A stretch of 44,304 nucleotides of DNA from Bacteroidota bacterium (GCA_947469885.1 CANIQT010000014.1:1-44304); one strand, 5' to 3'. Positions 34,377-43,499 are shown, counted from the stretch's first letter. Program-made: numbers and translations. The notes: generated by a model from the letters alone, not told the origin.

Positions 34377-34955
34377 TTATTTTCTAAATCGCTTTCTGAT
34401 ACTATGTAGCATTGTTTTTTTTCCAATTATTCCTTTCCATCCCTGATGAATCAGGATAAAACCAATAACGGAAATAAGAATAAATGGCTTGGGCCAATAG
34501 TTGTTAAACGTTCCGAAAATGGAAACAAATGAAATTAAAAAGCCAAGAAACATGCCACTTATAAACAAAAGATTATAAATATATGGCGACTGGCGGAAAT
34601 AGTAATCATCATCTTTTTCTTTGTAAGCGGTTTTGTTGAAGCTGTTCCAGTCGTAATGAAAATTGGTAGGATTCGTGTAAGTATTGTTTTTTACTGACGA
34701 GCCGTAGTATTGTTTTTTTCGCTCTGCATTGGCTTTGGCGGTATCAGCATAATTCAGTTTCATATCATGCAAGTAACGTTTATTGTTATCCAGCAACGTT
34801 TCGTATGCTTCATTTACCACCGCAAATACCTCATTTGCCTTTGGCGAATTGTTGACATCTGGGTGCACTTCCTTCGCTTTATTTCTATAGGCGCGTTTAA
34901 TGTCATCTACCGAAGCATTGCGGGGTATATCCAGTATTTTGTAAAAATCGTACAC
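34377..34955 (-). CDS. J-domain protein with two C-terminal membrane segments
   Basis: A 192-residue protein. The J-domain spans 1-65: DFYKILDIPRNASVDDIKRA and the HPD motif H31-P32-D33, so it should activate a DnaK-type chaperone. A Lys/Tyr/Asn-rich linker follows, then two hydrophobic segments (about 118-140 and 145-165). It lacks the zinc and peptide-binding domains of DnaJ, so it is a membrane-anchored J-protein rather than DnaJ itself. It starts at GTG 34955. Confidence 0.88.
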   Translation of the reverse strand: MYDFYKILDIPRNASVDDIKRAYRNKAKEVHPDVNNSPKANEVFAVVNEAYETLLDNNKRYLHDMKLNYADTAKANAERKKQYYGSSVKNNTYTNPTNFHYDWNSFNKTAYKEKDDDYYFRQSPYIYNLLFISGMFLGFLISFVSIFGTFNNYWPKPFILISVIGFILIHQGWKGIIGKKTMLHSIRKRFRK

Positions 34956-34978
34956 TGATTAATTAAATTATTTATCAA

Positions 34979-34986
34979 CAAATTTA
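34979..34986 (-). promoter_or_regulatory. Candidate -7 element for the J-domain gene
   Basis: On the minus strand TAAATTTG fits TAnnTTTG and lies 23 nt upstream of the GTG start at 34955. Confidence 0.45.
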
Positions 34987-35020
34987 TGGAATTTTTCAAT
35001 CTGTGCATCTTATATATAAA

Positions 35021-35027
35021 GAGGAGG
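35021..35027 (+). promoter_or_regulatory. Strong Shine-Dalgarno site that sets the start at 35033
   Basis: GAGGAGG lies 5 nt before ATG 35033. Strong purine sites are unusual in this window, where most genes lack one. It supports 35033 over the earlier frame opening at 35003. Confidence 0.7.
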
Positions 35028-35032
35028 TCCAA

Positions 35033-36112
35033 ATGAAACAATTCTATTTAGTTTTTATGATGGCAGTACTGACCATAAATTCAGTTCAATCTCAAAAAAC
35101 GTATGAGTTAAAAACTGCAACGGTTTATGCCCACAAAAGCCCCGATACCGTTTTTGGTACTTGGAAATTTAGTGTGGAAGATTATGAGTTTTATGACAAT
35201 AAATTAATCTTGCTCACATTCGAATGTAACCTGGAACATGCAAAAGTAATGCTCACCGATACGTCTCAAAAAGTTATTTCCACCTTTGAACTGCCCGATG
35301 AAGCAAAGCGTTTGTACAAAGATTATCTGGGGTATGTAAATGTAATTTGTGTGAATCATATTTACAGAATCAAAATTATCAATGATGTTATTCACCTTGC
35401 ATCAATGCCGATGAAGGATTATCAAAACTACATTATGCCTTGCATTGATACAATTGGCAAGGATATTTATTTTTCGAATTATCAAAGAGATTACCCTGAG
35501 TTTAATTATTATTGTTACAATACAGAAACCAAAGTAACTACACCTTTCAAAACCATTATTGATGAAGAAAACAGGCGAGGATACAACATGGAATATTATT
35601 TTTTGAATTCTCACGATAAATTGGTTGCCCGAAAACTGGCAGATGAATACAAGATTGATAAGCATAGAATAGCTGCAACAATGAGCGGACTTACCACCAG
35701 TGTTTTTTATACTCCTTTGTATGCTCCATTATATGTAATGGATGATACCGTTTATGTGTTCGATCATTATAGCAATGCTATTTTGAAATACGCTGGCAAT
35801 CACCAATTAGTGGATTCGATTCCTGTCAATTATCATCATCCTAAAAACTGGAGGGAATGGAAACATCACATAATAGTAGATAAGGAAACAAAAAACATTT
35901 ACGCGCTATACGAAAAATTCGGATACTACACATTGATGCACATTGACCGTTACACTGGAAAAATAACTGGGAGTTTTAAACTCACCAATAAATATGTGAA
36001 GCAAATTAAAATTAGAAATGGTGAGGTATTTTATGTTTATCGTCCGTTCGAATCGCTTCAGCAACCATTTATTTATAAAGAATTGGTAATAAATTTGTGT
36101 AGTTTGGATTGA
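35033..36112 (+). CDS. Secreted protein of unknown function
   Basis: A 359-residue exported protein with a signal peptide (MKQFYLVFMMAVLTINSVQS). The body is rich in beta and aromatic residues. It has short recurring strand blocks (VYVFDHYSNAILKYAG, NIYALYEKFGYYTLMHIDRY) that resemble propeller blades, but no named family is recognised. The C-terminus (ELVINLCSLD) is not a T9SS domain. The start is set by the Shine-Dalgarno site. Ends with TGA. Confidence 0.85.
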   Translation: MKQFYLVFMMAVLTINSVQSQKTYELKTATVYAHKSPDTVFGTWKFSVEDYEFYDNKLILLTFECNLEHAKVMLTDTSQKVISTFELPDEAKRLYKDYLGYVNVICVNHIYRIKIINDVIHLASMPMKDYQNYIMPCIDTIGKDIYFSNYQRDYPEFNYYCYNTETKVTTPFKTIIDEENRRGYNMEYYFLNSHDKLVARKLADEYKIDKHRIAATMSGLTTSVFYTPLYAPLYVMDDTVYVFDHYSNAILKYAGNHQLVDSIPVNYHHPKNWREWKHHIIVDKETKNIYALYEKFGYYTLMHIDRYTGKITGSFKLTNKYVKQIKIRNGEVFYVYRPFESLQQPFIYKELVINLCSLD

Positions 36113-36149
36113 TAATTGTAACTTCACGTTCAAATTAAAACTAAAAACT

Positions 36150-36764
36150 ATGAAAAAATCAATTCAAGTAATTGCAGCAGTTGTTATATTTTCTGTTGCA
36201 TCAGCATTTAAACCTGCAGTAAATCCGGAATTAGAAATAGGTAAAGCAATGCCTAACCCTGCAGCAAAGATGATGGACATTGGCGGAAAAGAAGTTTCGT
36301 TAACGGATGTAAAAGGTGAAAACGGATTATTGGTCATCTTTTCGTGCAACACCTGTCCGTATGTCAAATTAAGTGAGTCGAGAATAAAAGAGTCGGCTGC
36401 GCTAGCAAAGAAAAATAAAATAGGAGTTATTCTTGTTAATTCTAACGAAGCACAACGAAGTGATGATGATTCGTTTGATGCGATGAAAAAATATGCTGCA
36501 TCGCAAGGATATGATTTTAATTATGTGGTGGATAAAAACTCACAGCTAGCTAATGCTTTTGGAGCAACAAGAACACCGCATTGTTTCTTATTTGATAAAA
36601 AAGCTTTGGTATATCGCGGAGCAATTGACGATAATATTAAGGATGCGAAAGATGCAAAAGAGCATTACCTAAACGATGCTTTAACAGCAGTGGGCAGTGG
36701 TAAGCAAGTAAAAACCAATTCTTCAAAATCGGTTGGATGTTCCATCAAACGATTGGAGGAATAA
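36150..36764 (+). CDS. Periplasmic thioredoxin-fold redoxin
   Basis: A 204-residue AhpC/TSA-type redoxin. Signal segment at 1-20 (MKKSIQVIAAVVIFSVASAF), then LVIFSCNTCPYV with active-site C66 and C69 (CNTC), and the cis-Pro region RTPHCFLF. The CNTC motif suggests a thiol-disulfide exchange role in the periplasm. A cysteine near the C-terminus (SVGC) may pair with a partner or be redox-active. A peroxidase role is also possible. It precedes the cold-shock gene by 62 nt. Confidence 0.92.
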   Translation: MKKSIQVIAAVVIFSVASAFKPAVNPELEIGKAMPNPAAKMMDIGGKEVSLTDVKGENGLLVIFSCNTCPYVKLSESRIKESAALAKKNKIGVILVNSNEAQRSDDDSFDAMKKYAASQGYDFNYVVDKNSQLANAFGATRTPHCFLFDKKALVYRGAIDDNIKDAKDAKEHYLNDALTAVGSGKQVKTNSSKSVGCSIKRLEE

Positions 36765-36826
36765 ATTATTATCCGCCTCTATGTGATAATTAATGTTACC
36801 TTGCGCTAAATTTAAATTAATAAAAC

Positions 36827-37021
36827 ATGCAAAAAGGTACAGTAAAATTTTTTAATGTAACAAAGGGATTTGGTTTCATTACGCCTGAATCAGGTAACAA
36901 AGACATTTTCGTTCACTCTTCTGGTCTTATTGACGAGATTCGTGAAAACGATAAAGTTGAGTATGACGAAGAAACAGGTCCGAAAGGATTAAACGCTTGT
37001 AACGTAAAAGTTATTCGTTAA
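36827..37021 (+). CDS. Cold-shock domain protein
   Basis: A 64-residue single CSD protein that binds single-stranded RNA or DNA as a chaperone. RNP1 is KGFGFI (13-18) and RNP2 is DIFVH (26-30). Length and ends match CspA-type proteins. The -7 region (TTACCTTG near 36796) is close to consensus. A terminator follows. Confidence 0.96.
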   Translation: MQKGTVKFFNVTKGFGFITPESGNKDIFVHSSGLIDEIRENDKVEYDEETGPKGLNACNVKVIR

Positions 37022-37042
37022 AATCAACAACAATCTTTAAAC

Positions 37043-37071
37043 AAAAAAACACGCTGATAGGCGTGTTTTTT
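37043..37071 (+). terminator. Terminator of the cold-shock gene
   Basis: AAAAAACACGC / GCGTGTTTTTT with a 6-nt loop and T-run. It also faces the convergent minus-strand gene at 37092. Confidence 0.9.
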
Positions 37072-37091
37072 GTTTTACTGAAGTTGGTAAA

Positions 37092-37838
37092 CTATTTTTT
37101 CTTATGCAGAAAACTATAATAAAATCCGATTCCGAAACTAAGATAAGAAGTATTGCCTGTAGGGTATTTATCAAAGGGTGCCCATTCGTCTAAATTTAGT
37201 TCGTAAGGGTCGAATGTGTGATTGTATGAAGAATAAGTAAAAGTGAATCCCACTCCCATATTGTCATCTACCAAAAAGTAAATATCCAATTCGGGCTGGT
37301 AATAGGTTGTGGTGTATTTTGAATTCTCTATCGGAATGGGAATGATATTGTGCTGGTCTCGCGGGTCTTTTCGCACCAAACTATAATAGTGCGTCCAGTT
37401 ATAACCCACCGAAAGAGCAGGAGAAAAGATAATTCTGTTTCTATCGCCCACATAAAAGTCGCAACCAATTTTACCCGCGGCATTGTCTATTTCCATACTG
37501 GCATTGTAGTTGGCTATTTTATTTCCTGTAATTTTTAATTGTCCATTGGAACCGCTTGCGCCTATATACAGTCGTTTGTATAGCATAATGTTGATTCCTC
37601 CTGTTACTTCATACACTCCCACAAAACACTTGCGGAACGCTTTGTTGGAAATGGGGTGGGGCACGGTGACACTAACCCGCGTGCTGAATACATAATATTG
37701 TTTTTCACCATCTTCTTTCAAACTATGTTTATTGGGAGTATCATCATCGTCATCATTTTCTTCGGTATCTTGCGAATAAAGAGAAAGAGATAACAATGAA
37801 AACAGGAAAACAAAAATATAGGAGAAAGGGATTTTCAT
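37092..37838 (-). CDS. Predicted outer-membrane beta-barrel protein
   Basis: A 248-residue exported protein. Signal peptide (MKIPFSYIFVFLFSLLSLSL), an acidic stretch (TEENDDDDDTPN), then amphipathic strands with Tyr/Phe girdles such as KLYIGASGSNGQLKI-like and GVGFTFTYSSYNHTF, and an ending GIGFYYSFLHKKK. This fits a small barrel, but no family is recognised. It converges on the cold-shock gene. Confidence 0.82.
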   Translation of the reverse strand: MKIPFSYIFVFLFSLLSLSLYSQDTEENDDDDDTPNKHSLKEDGEKQYYVFSTRVSVTVPHPISNKAFRKCFVGVYEVTGGINIMLYKRLYIGASGSNGQLKITGNKIANYNASMEIDNAAGKIGCDFYVGDRNRIIFSPALSVGYNWTHYYSLVRKDPRDQHNIIPIPIENSKYTTTYYQPELDIYFLVDDNMGVGFTFTYSSYNHTFDPYELNLDEWAPFDKYPTGNTSYLSFGIGFYYSFLHKKK

Positions 37839-37891
37839 CTATTTATTGACGCTACTTGCAAATGATAATAACGATAGGGAATTGCAGGGAA

Positions 37892-40800
37892 TTATTTTTC
37901 CAAGGTTACGTTGCCTATATAACTATGTTGCTCTTTTTTGAAATCAACAATCTTAATCATATATACGTAAACATCCTGCTGAACTTCGTTACCGTTCATT
38001 CTTCCATCCCAATGCTTGTTAATATCATCAGAATAGAATACACTGTTTCCCCAACGATCGTATATCCACATTTGGTAACTGTTGAAGTTATCGCCTTTGC
38101 CATAAAATTCATCGTTTATTCCGTCTTCATTTGGCGAAAACGAATTAGGAACATAGAAAGTAAATTCAGGTTCTATTACTACACACACCTCCGAGGTGTC
38201 TGTACATACCCCGTTGGTGGCGGTAAGCAACACACAATAGGTTCCTACTTGTGCATAATGATGTGAAGGGTTTTGTAAGTTGCTGGTATTGTTGGTTGAA
38301 GAACTGTAATCACCAAAATTCCAGTTCCATGCTGTTGTGTTGGTGGAATGGTCGGTGAAATGAACAGAAGAATTAAAAATACTTGTTACAGCTGGTGCTG
38401 TGAAATTGGCGACAGGAGTAGGAGTAACTGAAATCATATTAGGAACGGTAACAATTGAAGAACAATTAGCATTGGATATAGCCGTCATGGTTACAGAAAA
38501 CAACCCGGACTGATTGAAACAATAGTTAGGATTCAGAGCACTTGAGTTTCCTCCATCGCTAAATGTCCATGAACAATTGGTGATAGAGCCTGATGATATG
38601 GTGCTTGTATTATTAAAATTGACACAAAGAGGCTCGCACCCTGTTAATGGAGATGCTGTGAACAAAGGGGTTGGCAATGGATTGATTACTACTGATGCGC
38701 TTCCCGATGCAGTACCTGTGCAGTTAACATCGGCTACAGAAGTAATTGAATATGTTCCTGCAGGCGGATTATTAATGGTATAAGTAGATGTACTTGCAGT
38801 GATGCTTGTTGAGTTAGTACCATTATTATAAGTAATGTTCCAAGGACCAACTCCAGTAAGTACAATTGTTATTGGAGGAACAGAAGCTCCTGCACAAACA
38901 CTACCACCACCGCTAATCAAAGCTGTTGGTAATGCATTCACTGTAACAGTAGCTATTGCAGTATTGGAACAAACAGCCGACATACCTGTAACTGTATAAG
39001 TGGTGGTAGTGGTTGGAGTAGCTGTAGCAGTAGTTGCTCCTGTTGATGTAGCACCTGCCGACCAAGTATAAGAAGTTGCACCGCTTGCCGTAAGTGTCGC
39101 AGTTTGTCCTGAACAAATGGTGGATGAAGTAACAGCAACATTTGGCAATGGATTAACTGTAACAGTTGATACTGCGGTGCCCGAGCATCCTAAAGTGGTT
39201 CCAGTAACCGTATAAGTGGAAGTAACCAATGGTGTAACCTCTGCGGTGGTTGTTCCTGTTGATGTAGCTCCAGCTGACCATGTGTAATTGGTGCCTCCAC
39301 CTGCTGTTAGTGAGGCAGTTTGTCCTGTACATATTGTTGGGGAGTTTACCGTAACTGTAATGTTAGCAGAAACAGTAACAGTTGAGACAGCTGTATTATT
39401 GCATCCTACGGAAGTTCCTGTTACAGTGTATGTAGTAGTAGCTATCGGTGTTGCATCTGCTGTTGTAGTTCCTGTTGATGTTGCTCCGGATGACCATGAA
39501 TAAGTTGTTGCTCCACCTGCAGTAAGATTGGCAGTTGTTCCTAAACATATTGTAGGAGAATTAACAGTAACCACTGGTATTGGATTTATTGTAATTGTAA
39601 ATGTGGTGGCAGTGCCTGAACATCCTAACGAAGGAGTAACAGTAATGGTACTTGTTATGGCTGAACCGCTTGTGTTGGTAGCGGTAAAGTTGGCAATGTT
39701 TCCAGAGCCGTTTGCTGCAAGCCCAATTGCTGCATTGCTATTGGTCCAAGTAAATGTGGCACCAGCAGGAACACTTACAAATGCAGGAATAGATATGGTT
39801 GCACCTGCACAATCGGTAATGTTGGGAATAGCATTCACTGTAGTTCCGGGCGAATAAGTAACATTCATTGTATCTGAAATAATTCCACAACCTGTTGTAA
39901 CTTGCACCCAATATGTTCCTGCGGCTGTAACAGTGTAAGTAGAGTTGGTCGAATTATCTTGCCACAGATAAGCTGTAGCTCCTGCTGTGGTTGCATTTAA
40001 CGAAACATTTTGTCCGGAGCACACTGCTGTATCGTTTCCTAAATTGAGCGATGAAGCACTAGCAACGTTCACTGTAAATGATAATGTATCACTTGTTCCG
40101 TAAACTAAATAAGTAGTAGTAACGGTTGGAGAAACAATAAATGTGGAATCATTAAATAAAATAACTCCGGGGTTCAAACTGTTTGCCCATTGATAAGTAG
40201 AGCTTCCTGTGGCATACAATGTGTCAGCATCGCCACTACAAATATTAGGATCTCCAGTTACATTCATCGTAACGATTGTAGGAATCACAAATACTTCATC
40301 AATATAATAATAACCCCAACCGAGCGTGTTTCCAGGATTTACAAGTGGTGCTTGTGTATTTGCATCGTCACTAAAATTTCCTAGTGTAATATAATTTTCT
40401 CCACCTACTGCTGTATAAGTTCCCGAAACAAGTGTCCAGTTAATCATATCTGAAATCACATTTCCTGAAGGATTATCTATTTGCGGTGTGTAGGCTGTCA
40501 TGGCGCCAAATGTACCAGGTCCATTAACTGGACCATTAGATATATAAGCACCAAAATGGTCGGTGGCATACATAAAATTATCGCTCAAACTTACGTGGAA
40601 ACCCACGTTGTAAACAGTACCTGCCACTAAAGGAGAAGTTAGTTGAACGGATAAATATTCTCTTACCTCCACACCATTATAATAAGTAATTAAACCATAA
40701 TAACCTCCCGGATTGTAAGGAACCTGATAACCATAAAAGTTAGTGGGTGCGCCTTGTTGTCCTCCTGTAAAGCAGGCATTCATATAATCTGGAGAGCCTG

Positions 40801-40981
40801 TTGCTCCTGCGGGATTAAACCAAGGAGGTGTTAGTGTTACCTGACTGGATGTGGAAGGGCAGGTGGTGTAAGTATCGAAACCCGGATTGGGTACTAAGTT
40901 TTGTGCTGTTGCACTGGTAGTGAAAACGCAAACAATACCTGTTATAATTGCAAACGTTAAGAGTAAAAGTTGTTTTTTCAT
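37892..40981 (-). CDS. T9SS type B sorting-domain protein with Ig-like and PKD repeats
   Basis: A 1029-residue secreted protein. Signal peptide at 1-26 (MKKQLLLLTFAIITGIVCVF), a carbohydrate-binding-like N-terminal part (NLVPNPGFDTYTTCPS), then several Ig-like repeats of about 70 residues (for example TICLGTTANLTAGGATTYSW, TICTGQTASLTAGGGTNYTW, TICSGQTATLTASGATSYTW), a PKD domain (AWNWNFGDYSSSTNNTSN) and a gliding-associated type B sorting domain (FYVPNSFSPNEDGINDEF, IYDRWGNSVF). The repeats are recent duplications by their similarity. A surface adhesin or matrix role is likely (inference). Confidence 0.94.
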   Translation of the reverse strand: MKKQLLLLTFAIITGIVCVFTTSATAQNLVPNPGFDTYTTCPSTSSQVTLTPPWFNPAGATGSPDYMNACFTGGQQGAPTNFYGYQVPYNPGGYYGLITYYNGVEVREYLSVQLTSPLVAGTVYNVGFHVSLSDNFMYATDHFGAYISNGPVNGPGTFGAMTAYTPQIDNPSGNVISDMINWTLVSGTYTAVGGENYITLGNFSDDANTQAPLVNPGNTLGWGYYYIDEVFVIPTIVTMNVTGDPNICSGDADTLYATGSSTYQWANSLNPGVILFNDSTFIVSPTVTTTYLVYGTSDTLSFTVNVASASSLNLGNDTAVCSGQNVSLNATTAGATAYLWQDNSTNSTYTVTAAGTYWVQVTTGCGIISDTMNVTYSPGTTVNAIPNITDCAGATISIPAFVSVPAGATFTWTNSNAAIGLAANGSGNIANFTATNTSGSAITSTITVTPSLGCSGTATTFTITINPIPVVTVNSPTICLGTTANLTAGGATTYSWSSGATSTGTTTADATPIATTTYTVTGTSVGCNNTAVSTVTVSANITVTVNSPTICTGQTASLTAGGGTNYTWSAGATSTGTTTAEVTPLVTSTYTVTGTTLGCSGTAVSTVTVNPLPNVAVTSSTICSGQTATLTASGATSYTWSAGATSTGATTATATPTTTTTYTVTGMSAVCSNTAIATVTVNALPTALISGGGSVCAGASVPPITIVLTGVGPWNITYNNGTNSTSITASTSTYTINNPPAGTYSITSVADVNCTGTASGSASVVINPLPTPLFTASPLTGCEPLCVNFNNTSTISSGSITNCSWTFSDGGNSSALNPNYCFNQSGLFSVTMTAISNANCSSIVTVPNMISVTPTPVANFTAPAVTSIFNSSVHFTDHSTNTTAWNWNFGDYSSSTNNTSNLQNPSHHYAQVGTYCVLLTATNGVCTDTSEVCVVIEPEFTFYVPNSFSPNEDGINDEFYGKGDNFNSYQMWIYDRWGNSVFYSDDINKHWDGRMNGNEVQQDVYVYMIKIVDFKKEQHSYIGNVTLEK

Positions 40982-41020
40982 GTTGTAATTAATTCATTGT
41001 TAAGACAAAGGTAAATATTA

Positions 41021-42214
41021 TTATCTACTTACAATAATTTTTTTGTTCACACTATTTTTGTTGTTATCCGTAATCTCCACAAAATAAATTCCATCTGCAA
41101 AACCACTCATATTTATTGTTGATTGGCGATTGGTGATCGTTGATTGCAAAATTACTTCTCCCAAATCATTTGTGATTTTTATAGTTCTGTTTACTGCTTT
41201 ATTATTGCTAAACGTTACAGTTGTTTCGGTTGATAAGGGATTAGGTGAAATACTGAAATCATTGTCAGAGTCTGCTATGGTGGTTATTCCTGAATTTGCA
41301 TATTGATGATAATAGGCTTCCCATTTATATCCGTTTATCCAAGACGAGCCCGACCAGTTTTCTCTATATTCTAAAACCTCCACATTGTTTGCATCATATA
41401 TCAACGTATCTTTAGCAGAATTGCTAAAGGCGGTGCCAGTCCAGTATTGAAACAAACGAGCAATTAGTTTATTATTTGCATCATAGGAATTAAAAGTTTG
41501 GCTAGCGTTGTCATAAAAAGTTCCATTCCATGTTTGATAAGTGTCCGTAAGTTGATTGTTATTTGCATCGTAAGTGTAATTATCCTGATCCGAATTGTTC
41601 CAACTTGTTCCGTCCCATCCTTTGTTTTCGCTGTGAATTAAATTATTGTTTCCATCGTAAACAAAAATAGTTTGCGCATTATTAACCCACGAAGAGCCAT
41701 TCCATATTTGAAAAAGATAATTCGTCAACAAATTTAAACTATTGTAAGTATAAGTATCGAAATGCGAGTTGTCGTATGAAGTTCCGTTCCATGTTTGCGA
41801 ATAGGTAGTGATGTGATTATTGTTGGCGTCATACGTGAGCAAACTTTTAGCCGATGGCACCCAAGTGCCTCCCCAACTGTAAAACATGTGGCTGGTGTCG
41901 TTTCCATGATAATCATATTGCATTTGGCTTTTAGTGTAATTATCCCATGCTGTGCCATTATAAATATGAACTACATTTTGTGTCATCAGGGCATCGGAGT
42001 TATAAGTCATGCTATCTTGCTTTGTATTGTACTCCCAGACATGAGCGGTGGAATCCCAGATGGAAAAAAGCAAAGAGTCGTAAAGCGGCAGTGCAACACG
42101 GGCAAAGGATTTAGAAGTAGGCTTTACTTTTTGCATTCTATGGCTTGCCACAATTTGTGCATCACCAAAATGATGGATGGTTGCACATAAAAAAAGTAAG
42201 ATTATTTTTTTCAT
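41021..42214 (-). CDS. T9SS type A sorting-domain protein with YD-like repeats
   Basis: A 397-residue secreted protein. Signal peptide (MKKIILLFLCATIHHFGDAQ), then five to six repeats of about 35 residues with the pattern YDANNN ... QxWNGTxxxNSxxxxYTYD. Similar repeats occur in DUF3836-like Bacteroides proteins. A type A sorting domain follows (DFSISPNPLSTETTVTF ... GIYFVEITDNNKNSV ... KKIIVSR). The segment QSTITNRQSTINMSG is encoded by a heptamer-like repeat (41118-41145). Surface or secreted; ligand unknown. Confidence 0.9.
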   Translation of the reverse strand: MKKIILLFLCATIHHFGDAQIVASHRMQKVKPTSKSFARVALPLYDSLLFSIWDSTAHVWEYNTKQDSMTYNSDALMTQNVVHIYNGTAWDNYTKSQMQYDYHGNDTSHMFYSWGGTWVPSAKSLLTYDANNNHITTYSQTWNGTSYDNSHFDTYTYNSLNLLTNYLFQIWNGSSWVNNAQTIFVYDGNNNLIHSENKGWDGTSWNNSDQDNYTYDANNNQLTDTYQTWNGTFYDNASQTFNSYDANNKLIARLFQYWTGTAFSNSAKDTLIYDANNVEVLEYRENWSGSSWINGYKWEAYYHQYANSGITTIADSDNDFSISPNPLSTETTVTFSNNKAVNRTIKITNDLGEVILQSTITNRQSTINMSGFADGIYFVEITDNNKNSVNKKIIVSR

Positions 42215-42228
42215 CTTATTAAATTGTT

Positions 42229-42798
42229 TTATTGTTTTGTAACTGGTATATCATTAAACTTAATATCAAACAAATGTTTGTATCCTAAAGATTCCCCGGT
42301 CAATTTTTTTATTGAATCAATATCAAACGAAACAAAACTAACTTTTCTTGTTAATGAAAAATTAACTGTATCTATTTCAATTGTTTCATGGAAACGCATT
42401 CGCGAAATATCACATCCAAAAATTTTAATATGGATTGGAGCTATAATCTTTGTTCCTGGTTTATTAAAGTCTTCCACAAAATGAGTTGAATCCCAACGTT
42501 CTACAATATTTTTAAAAGCATTAATTGATAATTCTTCTTTCGGATAATTTTTATAAGCTTTCAATTTTCCTGAAAGGACACCCCGTTTGAAAGTACTAAA
42601 AACAGTATCATTGTGTTGACAGATTTTATCCATTTCTGTCCAATTAACAATGTTTGTATCAAAAGGAAACATTACGAGACTTGTTGCTGCTTTTTTTTCC
42701 CAAACGATAGTATTGTCTTTTGCTTTCGTGTCAGTGTTTACATTCTTAGTGCATGCAATCATTGTCGCACATAAAATAATAAGTGTAATTTTTTTCAT
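42229..42798 (-). CDS. GldN-like lipoprotein, copy 1
   Basis: A 189-residue predicted lipoprotein (MKKITLIILCATMIAC; C16). ATG 42798 was chosen over 42822 because it begins the signal peptide. The body has GKLKAYKNYPKEELSINAF, ISRMRFHETIEIDT, VSFVSFDI and GYKHLFDIKFND. The order of an AY-containing early strand and a later RxxE-x3-D strand resembles the GldN/PorN family of T9SS proteins, but this is weak. It is a tandem paralogue of the next gene. Confidence 0.82.
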   Translation of the reverse strand: MKKITLIILCATMIACTKNVNTDTKAKDNTIVWEKKAATSLVMFPFDTNIVNWTEMDKICQHNDTVFSTFKRGVLSGKLKAYKNYPKEELSINAFKNIVERWDSTHFVEDFNKPGTKIIAPIHIKIFGCDISRMRFHETIEIDTVNFSLTRKVSFVSFDIDSIKKLTGESLGYKHLFDIKFNDIPVTKQ

Positions 42799-42842
42799 TG
42801 TTTTAAATTGTAGAATTGTCAAATGGGCTAATTACTGGAGTG

Positions 42843-43366
42843 TTATTTATTATTTAGTTTTACATCAAATAAATGTTTGTATCCCACTACTTCTGCCGAA
42901 TTTTCTATTCTTTTCTCAACATCAAACGAAAGAAAAGATATTTCTTTTTTGATGGAATTAGTAGTAGTGTCCATTTCTATTTTTTCGTGAAAACGAATAC
43001 GAGAAATGTTTACTCCCGAAATAGTTGTGCTTACAGGTGTTGATTTTACAGTGTCCCAGTTGGTGAGCAAGGCATTAAACTCATCAATTGTCAATTCATC
43101 TTTTGGATAATTTTTATATGCTTTCATTTTTCCTGATTTCACATTGGCGGTTATTTGATTGTATAAAACATTTCGTCTAAACCAATCGTCAATGTTCAGT
43201 TTCATTTGACCAGTTATTGGGTCGGGCTTTGTGTCAAAAGTAAGAACGCTTTCTGCGTCATAACTCAATAACAGCAAAGGGCTGCTTTTATCGATGGTGT
43301 GATTGGTGTTTTGGTTACAGCTTACAATGGTGGTTGCAACCAAAATAATAAAATTTTTTTTTTCAT
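42843..43366 (-). pseudogene. GldN-like lipoprotein, copy 2, signal peptide out of frame
   Basis: The frame from 43343 (TTG) to 42843 encodes a paralogue of copy 1: GKMKAYKNYPKDELTIDEF, ISRIRFHEKIEMDT, ISFLSFDV and GYKHLFDVKLNNK all match. Its natural start is ATG 43366: with 11 rather than 10 A after ATG, it would read MKKKNFIILVATTIVSCNQ, a perfect lipoprotein signal with lipobox TIVSC. As given, ATG 43366 reads a short wrong frame. Without it, translation would begin at TTG inside the signal peptide. One missing A explains all; alternatively this is a phase-variable run. Confidence 0.78.
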
Positions 43367-43462
43367 CCCAAGGGTTTAAATTTCTTATTGCAAAAATACA
43401 ATTTTTTAATGTATTCTTACTAATTGCAAGCTTATTCGTCTCTTATTTTCTTTCTCTACAAA

Positions 43463-43499
43463 AATAATTTAGTATGAAAAAGGATACTAAATTATTTTT
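43463..43499. terminator. Long AT hairpin, bidirectional terminator
   Basis: AATAATTTAGTAT / ATACTAAATTATT, 13 perfect base pairs with an 8-nt loop and T-rich flanks on both strands. It overlaps the stop of the 43492-43674 frame, so transcripts from the right would end here. Confidence 0.75.
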
